A DNA stretch of 64,000 bases, from positions 349,178,027 through 349,242,026 of the forward strand of contig NC_090439.1 of assembly GCF_031143425.1 (NCBI RefSeq). Direction: 5' to 3'. The DNA is from Pleurodeles waltl (Eukaryota > Chordata > Amphibia > Caudata > Salamandridae). Shown here piece after piece: positions 43,321 to 53,072 of the stretch (positions within the stretch are counted from its first letter, which is position 1; every line of letters starts with the position of its first letter). Below the pieces are notes generated by a model. The model saw only the letters and a list, made by a program, of their open reading frames with translations. It did no database searches and had not been told where the DNA came from. Position numbers and translations under genes: made by a program.

Positions 43321-46006
43321 TGTAAGGAAATGCCTCCTTGGCATGGTTGCCCCCTGACTTTTTGCCTTTGCTGATGCTATGTTTACAATTGAAAGTGTGC
43401 TGAGGCCTGCTAACCAGGCCCCAGCACCAGTGTTCTTTCCCTAACCTGTACTTTTGTATCCACAATTGGCAGACCCTGGCATCCAGATAAGTCCCTTGTA
43501 ACTGGTACTTCTAGTACCAAGGGCTCTGATGCCAAGGAAGGTCTCTAAGGGCTGCAGCATGTCTTATGCCACCCTGGAGACCTCTCAGTCAGCACAGACA
43601 CACTGCTTGCCAGCTTGTGTGTGCTAGTGAGGACAAAACGAGTAAGTCGACATGGCACTCCCCTCAGGGTGCCATGCCAGCCTCTCACTGCCTATGCAGT
43701 ATAGGTAAGACACCCCTCTAGCAGGCCTTACAGCCCTAAGGCAGGGTGCACTATACCATAGGTGAGGGTACCAGTGCATGAGCACTGTACCCCTACAGTG
43801 TCTAAGCAAAACCTTAGACATTGTAAGTGCAGGGTAGCCATAAGAGTATATGGTCTGGGAGTCTGTTTTACACGAACTCCACAGCACCATAATGGCTACA
43901 CTGAAAACTGGGAAGTTTGGTATCAAACTTCTCAGCACAATAAATGCACACTGATGCCAGTGTACATTTTATTGCAAAATACACCCCAGAGGGCACCTTA
44001 GAGGTGCCCCCTGAAACTTAACCGACCATCTGTGTAGGCTGACTAGTTCCAGCAGCCTGCCACACTAGAGACATGTTGCTGGCCCCATGGGGAGAGTGCC
44101 TTTGTCACTCTGAGGCCAGTAACAAAGCCTGCACTGGGTGGAGATGCTAACACCTCCCCCAGGCAGGAGCTGTAACACCTGGCGGTGAGCCTCAAAGGCT
44201 CACCCCTTTGTCACAGCACCGCAGGACACTCCAGCTAGTGGAGTTGCCCGCCCCCTCCGGCCCCGGCCCTCACTTTTGGCGGCAAGGCCGGAGAAAATAA
44301 TGAGAATAACAAGGAGGAGTCACTGGCCAGTCAGGACAGCCCCTAAGGTGTCCTGAGCTGAGGTGACTCTAACTTTTAGAAATCCTCCATCTTGCAGATG
44401 GAGGATTCCCCCAATAGGGTTAGGATTGTGACCCCCTCCCCTTGGGAGGAGGCACAAAGAGGGTGTACCCACCCTCAGGGCTAGTAGCCATTGGCTACTA
44501 ACCCCCCAGACCTAAACACGCCCTTAAATTTAGTATTTAAGGGCTACCCTGAACCCTAGAAAATTAGATTCCTGCAACAACAAGAAGAAGGACTGCCTAG
44601 CTGAAAACCCCTGCAGAGGAAGACCAGAAGACAACAACTGCCTTGGCTTTAGAAACTCACCGGCCTGTCTCCTGCCTTCCAAAGAACTCTGCTCCAGCGA
44701 CGCCTTCCAAAGGGACCAGCGACCTCTGCATCCTCTGAGGACTGCCCTGCTTTGACGACGACAAGAAACTCCCGAGGACAGTGGACCTGCTCTAAAAAGA
44801 CTGCAACTTTGTTTCAAGAAGCAGCTTTAAAGAACCCTGCAACTCCCCGCAAGAAGCGTGAGACTTGCAACACTGCACCCGGCGACCCCGACTCGGCTGG
44901 TGGAGAACCAACACCTCAGGGAGGACCCCCGGACTACTCTACAACTGTGAGTACCAAAACCTGTCCCCCCTGAGCCCCCACAGCGCCGCCTGCAGAGGGA
45001 ATCCCGAGGCTTCCCCTGACCGCGACTCTCTGAAACCTAAGTCCCGACGCCTGGAAAAGACCCTGCACCCGCAGTCCCCAGGACCTGAAGGACCGGACTT
45101 TCACTGCAGAAGTGACCCCCAGGAGTCCCTCTCCCTTGCCCAAGTGGAGGTTTCCCCGAGGAAGCCCCCCCTTGCCTGCCTGCAGCGCTGAAGAGATCCC
45201 TTGATCTCTCATTGACTTACATTGCGAACCCGACGCTTGTTCTAACACTGCACCCGGCCGCCCCCGCGCCGCTGAGGGTGACATTTCTGTGTGGGCTTGT
45301 GTCCCCCCCAGTGCCCTACAAAACCCCCCTGGTCTGCCCTCCGACGACGCGGGTACTCACCTGCAAGCAGACCGGAACCGGGGCACCCCCTTCTCTCCAT
45401 TCTAGCCTATGCGTTTTGGGCACCACTTTGAACTCTGCACCTGACCGGCCCTGAGCTGCTGGTGTGGTAACTTTGGGGTTGCTCTGAACCCCCAACGGTG
45501 GGCTACCTTGGACCAAGAACTGAACCCTGTAAGTGTCTTACTTACCTGGTAAAACTAACAAAAACTTACCTCCCCCAGGAACTGTGAAAATTGCACTGTG
45601 TCCACTTTTAAAGTAGCTATTTGTGAATAACTTGAAAAGTATACATGCAATTGAAATGATTCAAAGTTCCTAATGTACTTACCTGGAATACCTTTCAAAC
45701 AAGATATTACATGTTAAATTTGAACCTGTGGTTCTTAAAATAAACTAAGAAAATATATTTTTCTATAACAAAACCTATTGGCTGGATTTGTCTCTGAGTG
45801 TGTGTACCTCATTTATTGTCTATGTGTATGTACAACAAATGCTTAACACTACTCCTTGGATAAGCCTACTGCTCGACCACACTACCACAAAATAGAGCAT
45901 TAGTATTATCTATTTTTACCACTATTTTACCTCTAAGGGGAACCCTTGGACTCTGTGCATGCTATTCCTTACTTTGAAATAGCACATACAGAGCCAACTT
46001 CCTACA
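43321..46006 (+). repeat. Last LTR of the tandem array (2686 bp)
   Basis: Follows a run of twelve G (43306-43317) and TTG. It ends CTTCCTACA at 46006 and then ACGCG. It pairs with the first LTR as the outer ends of the original integration. By eye they differ at roughly a dozen or more sites (for example near 44647, 44752, 44782, 45282, 45343, 45685), so the array is older than its two nested insertions. Confidence 0.92.
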
Positions 46007-46011
46007 ACGCG
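46007..46011. repeat. Target site duplication ACGCG, right copy (tandem array)
   Basis: An exact copy of 7188-7192. Confidence 0.9.
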
Positions 46012-46789
46012 CCTTAGACTTCAGCTCACTTAGAATGTTCTGGGCTTTCCCAGTGGAAAACAAGGATGCTTGGCCACCCTTCCAGAGCATAGACTGGAAT
46101 TATAAGGAGGCTGGGCCTCAAACTGTGTGGCCAATTCGGTGCGGTGGTAGACGGTCGATGCAACCCTATTTCCCATCTTTCATAGTTCACTCCTGGATGG
46201 TCTTCCTTCTGCAACTCATGCAAGGTCTTTTGCTTCATCATGCATCGGTAAAGGGAACATGTGCACAACATGAAAACTTCTATTATTTCCAAGAAGGATA
46301 ACATCACCCCACAAGGATATCACATGTTCTGTAGAAAGAAGTAAGGGCATAACACAGGGCCCCATATCTCCTGCGCTACGTGAGGCCTGGGCTCCTTGTT
46401 CTGGGGAAGGGGCAGTTCAGCTACCTGTCATCTTCACCCGGGGTGTGAAGGGCATCCATGTACTTCACAGCAGGACCCCCCAGGTTTTGTTATGCCCCTG
46501 GCCTGTAGAGGATGTTTTATTTTTATTATCACCTGTGATTTGAAGAAGAAGTCAAATAAATCCTAAATATACATTTGGTAGAGTACACTACGTACATATT
46601 TTATTTTTTTGATATACCTACAAACTAACTTGATCTGTAATGATGTCAAAGAAAAGAAATCACTGCCAATGGTCTTCTTCAGCAGGTAAGGGTGCTAGAT
46701 TTGTAAATGTGTGGCTGTGTTGGCCAATGCTCAGAAGGTATAATGTTGGATTTGTTGAGAATGCATCATATCAACTCCACTGAAATTAT
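46012..46789. other. Laminin intron sequence, unassigned
   Basis: Non-LTR sequence with no coding region that I can support. Short open frames on both strands have no recognisable motifs. Confidence 0.5.
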
Positions 46790-47360
46790 TTCTACCAAAT
46801 ATCACTATTTTCAGTGAGGCCATCATGTAGCTGGGGAACTCGAACTGACCATTGTCCAGCACATGTACTTAAAATGGCTTCCCTGTTCCCTCACTATGTC
46901 TGAGTATCGACAAAGACAAAGCAGAGGCATATCTGCTCTAGCAGATATGTCCTCACATGCAATATAATGCACTCTGCCTTAGGGCTGTAAGGCCTGCTGT
47001 GAGGGTGACTTACATATATTGCATGCAGTGTTAGGGAACATGGTACATGTGTGCCATGTTTTGCTGTCACTTTTAGCTGAAGCAAGACATGCAGCCTACA
47101 ATGGCAGTTTGCCTGTGCTAGCTGAGTGGTCCCTGAGGGTGGCACAATACATGGTGCAGCCTTTGGGGACTTTCTTTGATACATATGCCCTAGGTACCAG
47201 GGGTTCCATTTACTTGAGACTTACATTGGTACCAAAGGTATGGCCAATTGGGCAACAATTGCACAGTTTCAGGGAAAGAGATCTGGCACTGGAGACCTGG
47301 TTAGCAGGAACCCAGTGCACTTTCAGTCATAACTGCATCAAATACCAGGCAAAAGGTGGG
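46790..47360 (-). mobile_element. Old, highly decayed LTR fragment related to the main family
   Basis: Blocks align in order with the minus-orientation LTR: TACCAAA..TTTTCAGTG, GCCATCATG, CTTAGGGCTGTAAGGCCTGCT (near 46978), ACTTACATATATTGCATGCAGTG, GGTGGCACAATACATGGTGCAGCC, GCACTTTCAGT. Many substitutions and small indels separate it from every other copy, and both ends are lost. It is probably a relative that inserted long before the others. Confidence 0.7.
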
Positions 47361-48028
47361 ATAGAAAAGGCAGCCGAAGGAAAGAATGCACTGCTGCAGG
47401 AGAGAGGTGGGATGTGAATGTTGTGAATTCTTTGAGGATGAGAGAGATTGAATGATAATTATAGATGCAAATTATACATTCTGTAAACTGAATTATGCAA
47501 AATACAAATAGCACTAATTTCATACTTTCAAATGGAAAGTTCAATCTATAAGTAGACCAAGCTGGTACTTGGCCCTGTTGTTGTCTGATTATGCACAAAG
47601 ATTTGTGATAGGCAAGCAACAATGGGCACTCATCTCACTCAGCTGTGTTACTAGCATCTCATTCATATTGTGGTTCATTTTCATTTTAAGCTTGGTAAAC
47701 TATGAGAATGAAATATTCAAATAAAGGGGTTTTAGCAAACAAAAGCAAATTAAAAATAATAGTTTAGGTTACAGTGGAAAGATTTTCAAGGACTGCCATG
47801 CCAACCTAGGCATGTCAGTTCAACTTTAATGATGTCATCAACCAGGAACACCACTAAAAACAAAAAGGCAAACTGCTAGACACTCAATAGATACCGACAA
47901 TACAGTCTGGGACTTCATGACATTGCACATAGGTCTACCATTTTTAGGCTGCCAATCAGAGTCAACCTCAAACAAAGAATTCCAGTGAGAAGCATACAAT
48001 ACACAGGGCTTTTTTGCAATTTACTTAC
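47361..48028. other. Laminin intron next to the 5' splice site
   Basis: AT-rich intron with no element or gene recognised. Its right border is the donor GTAAGT of the laminin exon at 48029-48240 (minus). Confidence 0.6.
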
Positions 48029-48240
48029 CTCTGCAGTTTCTAGCAACTACAGCATCCCCATAGAATCCATCAGCACACATCTCACAGTGCTTTCCAGCAG
48101 TGTTTTCAATGCATTTCAAACATTCTCCAGTGACTGCATCACAGTGGCCAGGCTCCGAAGGGTCAACGTTGCCATTGCAGTCACATGGAACACATGACCC
48201 ACCCGGTAATGATGGATTTCCATAATATCCATTGGAGCAT
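48029..48240 (-). CDS. Laminin EGF-like (LE) domain exon
   Basis: A 212-bp exon of a laminin chain, upstream partner of 271-377. The minus strand has a pyrimidine-rich acceptor ending TTATTAAG just above 48240 and a perfect donor GTAAGT just below 48029. The frame is 1 nt + 70 codons + 1 nt, with no stop. It begins CSNGYYGNP (end of one LE repeat), continues PCDCNGNVDP...CDAVTGECLKC and ends CADGFYGDAVVARNCR. TGEC, NTAG.HC and GFYGDA are classic laminin LE signatures. The phase-1 end joins the phase-1 start of the 271 exon. The intron between them is 47.65 kb. The gene runs right to left, and further upstream exons lie beyond 64000. Chain identity is uncertain; probably alpha. Confidence 0.9.
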
Positions 48241-49212
48241 CTTAATAAAAAAAGACGTTTGTAAATGTAACTTAAATAATCACATCAAAAGCGAGTTTCA
48301 ATATTTGTTCTGTAGTTATTGTAAATTCAGTCCAAATATATTTACAACAGAGTTGAAGTTCAAGCAATTTGATATTAGATGCCAAGCTTTCTAAATACAA
48401 TGTCGGCACCCAAAAGAAAGTGTTGTGCATTTTTAAAATATGGTTTAAATTAAATTCAACTTATATTGCCTTGTCACACTGTGAGGCGTTTAGGATGAGC
48501 TAATATTTTTATTTTTTGTCATTTAAGGGCATATGAATAGCATATCAGCCACAGGAAAGGGAATTCTGAATTAATCCAAACTGTACAGGGCTTTGGCATA
48601 TAACCCTAAATCCTGTGAATTATGATCATAGCACTTGATCAGGGCTGTCTATGCAGAGAATCTACTGAAAGTACATGAACTGACTAGAGCGGGGACAGAA
48701 AGAAGGAGAGAGTATGCTTCAAATACAAAGACAAGAAGCTAAAAGGGTGAGATCTACAGAGAGGATCAATGTGTGTGTATTTGTGTGTTTTATTTGGACA
48801 AAATGCAGTCATATAAGACTCCATATTTCACAGGGAAATATGGGTTTAATCCTCATCATGATAGCCTTGCACTTCTATGCAAAGCTTTACCATTTTCACA
48901 GTTACTAAGATTAAGTGGTATGAAAGACCAACTTATGCGGCCAGGTAATCAAAATTATGCGGCACATTCTCTGGCAGTACCATTTTCATCCATTTGAGCC
49001 AGAAACAACTTTTTTATTCAATCAATACATTACATATCTTAACAGACAATGTATGTGCTAAATGCAGTTAATCCACGGTACACCATGCAACTACAGAGCT
49101 GGATAAATTATCTGGCCCTCATTACTGTCCATTGTTTTGTCAACGTAATCATGAAAGTTAAAGGAAAAATTAACATTCTTATTCTAGTCAGTGTCTACTG
49201 TTAGCTGACGAC
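48241..49212. other. Upstream laminin intron, unassigned
   Basis: AT-rich sequence between the exon acceptor and the LTR at 49213. I see no gene, RNA or clear repeat. Confidence 0.5.
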
Positions 49213-51549
49213 TGTAGGAAAGTACCCTCTTTTTGGCATGGTTACCCTGCTTCTTGCCTGCTTTCAGTGTGTTTTGACTGTTTTTACTGGGATCCTGCTA
49301 ACCAGGACCCCAGTGATTGTGCTCTCTCTCTCTCTCTAAATTTGGTTACTTAAGACTGCACACACCACAATTGGCATACTGGTGCCTCCATATAAGTCCC
49401 TAGTATATGATGCTTAGGTACCCAGGGCATTGGGGCACCAGGGGTTCCCCATGGGCTGCAGCATGTATACTGCCACCCATGAGAGCACATGCAAAATCTG
49501 TCTGCAGGCCTGCAAATGCAGCCTGCATGAAATGGTGCATGCACCCTTTCCCTACAGGGCACTACACCAGGTCACTGTAAGTCAACTCAATGCTAGGCCC
49601 TCCTAGCCCAGAGGACAGGGTGCAAGTACCTGTGTGTGTGAGCACCCCAGCATGAGCAGAGGTGCCCCCAAAAACTCCAGCTCAATTTTCCTTTGCGGGG
49701 AAGTTATTTTACCTGTGTACTGGACATAGGCCACTACCTGTGTCCATCTACATAATGGTAACTCCAAACCTGTGCATGTTTGGTATCAAACATGTCAGAA
49801 TCATACCCCAATACTGTTGCAAGTATTGGCTGTATGATTCCATGCACTCTGTGGGGCTCCTTAAAGGGACCTCCAGCTTTGCTCCTACCAGGTTGCAGGG
49901 TTTTCCCAGGCAGCCAGCGCTGCTGCCATCCTGCAGACAGGTTTCTGCCCTCCTGCTGCTTGACCAGCTCAAGCCCAGGAAAGCAGAACAAAGGATTTTC
50001 TTTGGGATAGGGAGACAACACCCTCTCCCTCGGAAATAGGTGTTAAATGGCTTGAGAGGGGTAGTCTCCTCAAGCCACTGGTGTGCCTTGAAGGGCACAT
50101 TGGGTTCCCTCCTTGCATAAACTGGTTTGCACCAGTCCAGAGACCCCTGGCCCCTGCCCTGGTGTGAAACTGTGCATAGGAAAGGGGCGTGACCACTTCC
50201 CTGTCCATCACCACCCTAGAGGTGGTGCCCAGAGCTCCTCCAGGTGACTCTGACAGCTTGAATCCAAGGTGGGCAGAGGCCCCTGGGAGCATTTGAGTGG
50301 CTAGGTCAGGTTGGTGACATCTGAGGACCCTCCTGATAGGTGGTCACCCTGCTAGGTGACCAATCCCCCTTTCTGGGCTATTTAGGGTCTGCCTCTTGGA
50401 TGGGTCCTCAGATTTGTTGTGCAAGATTCCAGCAGGACTCCTCTGTATTGTTTACTTCATCTTCTGGCCACTGGGATTGCAACTGGACACTCCAGGAACC
50501 GACAATCTGCAACTCCAGCGACGACTACACTCTGCAACATTGTTTCTCCGGCTCCTTCCAGCAACTGCAACATTTCCCCAGCTGTGCATCCCCTGAGGGT
50601 GATGAGACTTCAGCCTGCACAAGAAGTATGAAGGAATCTCCCTTCCTTAGAGTGAAGGAGTCACTCCCCTGCATCCGCAGGCACCAACTGCAACGACAAC
50701 CAGCTGGGTGGATCTTCTCTCCTCCAGAGCTGCGTGGATCTTGCATCACAGGTGGTGGTCTGGTGTGGTCCCCTTGGTCCTCTCTACAGGGTGTCCAACT
50801 TGGGAGACAGTAAGCCCTTGTCTCTCCTTGCAGGACAGTACCCCTGAGCACTGTGACTCTTGCAGCTACCAAGGCTTGCTTGTTCCTCTTCCAAGGGATC
50901 TTCTGCTCCATGTAGACCCGGTCCCCAGCACTTCTTCCTGCAAAGCACAATCTCCTGCCTGCTACTCTGGTGTCCACCATTGGGTTCCACTGGTGTGGTC
51001 CTGTTTTTTGCATTGTTCAAATTTTAAGTCCCCATGTTAGCCAATGGGATGACCAGGCAACTTACGTCTGCACTACTGGTAGAAATGGGGTCTTCTAGAT
51101 ACTCACCTCTTGGGGTTCCATACTCTCCCAGCCCTTGGCTAACTACTCCATATCCTCTGGTGGGGGTCCCATTCTCACATTCCCCTATTTTAGTATATGG
51201 TTTGGCTCCTCCATAGGGCCCCTGTTTTTTCTTGTGTTTTTATGCTTACCATTGGTAGTTACCTGGGAATATTTTGTGTGTACTTACCTCAAGAGAGTGG
51301 GGATTGCCTATAGCACACCTTCATTTTTGCTGCACTGTGTGATTCCTTTCATATGTGATAAGTGAATGTGTGACTACTGTGGTATTGCAAGTGCTTCACA
51401 CTTTTCTTAGATAATTCTGCTCACCACAGCTACCACTAGAGAGACTTGGCTTCCTAGACACTGTAACACTTACTAACAAGGGTTGCCTGGATGTGGTTGA
51501 AGGTGCCAATAATATAGGTGTCCACCAAACACCAGGCCAGCCTCCTACA
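49213..51549 (+). mobile_element. Solo LTR of a related Gypsy family (about 2.3 kb)
   Basis: TGTAGGAAAGTACC at 49213 to CAGCCTCCTACA at 51549. It begins TG and ends CA. It shares an ordered series of motifs with the main family LTR (GGCATGGTTACCC, GCTAACCAGGACCCCAG, CACAATTGGCATACTGG, GGGCTGCAGCATGT, TGCCACCC). The overall sequence is different enough to be a separate family. No internal region is attached. The flanking 5-mers (ACGAC before, GATTG after) do not match, so the insertion is old or the locus recombined. Confidence 0.7.
49322..49337. repeat. CT microsatellite (8 units)
   Basis: Eight uninterrupted CT units inside the related-family LTR. Confidence 0.9.
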
Positions 51550-52132
51550 GATTGTATTTTAGATTCCTATTCATTTGAGTCCTTGAATCAACAGTCTAGC
51601 TATTCCTAAAGTGAAGCTATACATTATAAGGTGTTAAAGTGTAACTCAGTGCTTCCTTAGGGGAGAGCGAGCTTTGCCACCGTGAAAAATTACTTTAGAG
51701 ATTTTTTATTTCCGCCAGGACATGTAAAACTTAAGAACACAGGTCTAACATTTAAATACCATGCACCCTGCCCTGTGGGAACTTAGGGCTCAAATATGGG
51801 GTGGCCAGTAGTTATTACAACGAACAGTTTAGGCCTGGCAAATAATTTATTTGGCCAGGCCAGTCTTGAGTCATGCTTTCACTAGGTGCTGAGGCCCGCT
51901 AGTGACATGTAACTTACAGGCAATAGGTATACTGAGGAAAATATAATGGGGACTTACAGGTAGGGTAAATATGCCAATTAGGTATTTGCCAACTGCACAT
52001 ATACTTTAGGGGCAGAACACATACACTGGACACTGCACTTCTAGTGTTCTGAGTCAGTAAACCACCACTAAATCTATTTAAACGTAATGGATAAAAGTGA
52101 GGGGATCCTGCAAAAAGGTAATTTCCTTACAT
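51550..52132 (-). mobile_element. Decayed LTR fragment, minus orientation
   Basis: Ends (minus-strand start) in AATTTCCTTACA at about 52121-52132. Going leftward it carries LTR-like blocks (AACTTACAGGCAATAGGTATACTG, GGGGACTTACAGGTAGGGTAAATATGCCAATTAGG, GGTGCTGAGGCCCGCTAGTGAC). These resemble long-LTR Gypsy relics but are not the main family. The left end is uncertain. Confidence 0.5.
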
Positions 52133-52310
52133 AAGTTAATTATACCAATCAGGAATTTACCAACTGGGCCATGTTTAAAGGGGAACCACAGGAGCTTTAC
52201 CATTGGTTAGCATGGATAAAGTGCACTGAGTTCTTAAGCTCGCAAACATGTAGGGTTCAGCAAAAGATGAAAAATCTGGAGTGACCACACATAAAAGGCA
52301 GATTTCCTAC
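52133..52310 (-). mobile_element. Second decayed LTR fragment, minus orientation
   Basis: Ends in GGCAGATTTCCTACA at 52310. Its left part (TATACCAATCAGGAATTTACCAACTGG) parallels the ATGCCAATTAGGTATTTGCCAACTG block of the neighbouring relic. Two related old LTRs therefore abut here, probably one inserted in the other. Confidence 0.45.
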
Positions 52311-53072
52311 ATGTACCGTGCAATGTGGTAGCGTATGGCCATCTCTAAGCCCTGGTGACATTTATAAACTTTTGACATTGTGGTTTATGAAATCACTAGA
52401 ACCCCAACTCAATCACATTACACGGTTACACGTTACCTATGTTGCAAAGTGAACCCTTTTTTAGGTCGTCACCCCCAATTTTGCAAGTTTTGGGGGGACT
52501 CACCTACTGATAATCATGAACTCCAACACTGGAACACTGCTGTCCAGTGCCTAGTGTATGTGCTTAGAACCCTTAAACATGACAAAAATGAATAAAAATG
52601 TGGCACATTTGGCTTTCCAATAAGGTCATAGTATGTGTTCCATAAGTATACCCACAGCATTGACAGTTTAATACCCCTTGTGGACTGCAGGAACTATTGT
52701 CCCATCCACTACCCTGACAACAAAAATATGGCTTCAGGTTTACCCTGTGTAGCCTTACAGCAGCAGTTGAACCTTGCTGCCCTGGACTGTCAAAATCACA
52801 ATTTCACAAGTAGGAACGCCTGATTTTAAACATTAAATAAACCACTCTTAGGCACACCTTGCTGTCCACAAGGCAGGGTGCATAATATTTAGGAGTGGAA
52901 CATGTGTGACATTAGAAATGACATGTTACCACAGTGACTTGGCTCAAAATGACATTGTCACTGGTCAATGTACAAAATACACAAAATGTGTATACAGTTT
53001 TTGATACTATGATATGATTATTATATGTATTTTTCTGAAACATAAAGAAATGAGAAAAATACACTTGACGGT
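52311..53072. other. Intron sequence, unassigned
   Basis: No gene or recognisable intact element. A stretch near 52860-52970 (CAAGGCAGGGTGCATAATATTTAGG...) faintly resembles LTR sequence but I cannot place it. The last bases (53068-53072, ACGGT) are the left target duplication of the next element. Confidence 0.4.
53068..53072. repeat. Target site duplication ACGGT, left copy (one mismatch)
   Basis: ACGGT before TGTAGG at 53073; the right partner is ACTGT at 63931-63935. One mismatch in five fits an old insertion. Confidence 0.7.

Larger units (their letters stand above)
7193..46006 (+). mobile_element. Tandem Gypsy array: LTR-internal-LTR-internal-LTR with two nested insertions
   Basis: A Gmr1-like Gypsy locus in plus orientation, antisense to the laminin gene. 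The parts are LTR 7193-9878, internal 9879-14954, LTR 14955-17638, second internal from 17639 (resuming at 30819 and 42826, ending at 43320), and LTR 43321-46006. With the two nested elements and their duplications removed, the second internal region is about 5077 bp, against 5076 bp for the first. One ACGCG duplication flanks the whole locus and none flanks the middle LTR. This fits one integration followed by unequal recombination between LTRs, or recombination with element cDNA, rather than two integrations. The two internal copies differ at roughly 16 amino-acid positions by eye. Confidence 0.88.

Noticed and set aside
7193..46006. Regularly repeated long units, considered as a segmental or satellite array.
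   Set aside because: The unit borders are LTR termini with primer sites, G-run polypurine tracts and target duplications, so they are retrotransposon structure.
46035..47417. Several frames of 88-132 codons in the intron.
   Set aside because: No recognisable motif. The longest lies in a decayed LTR relic, and none has splice or promoter context.
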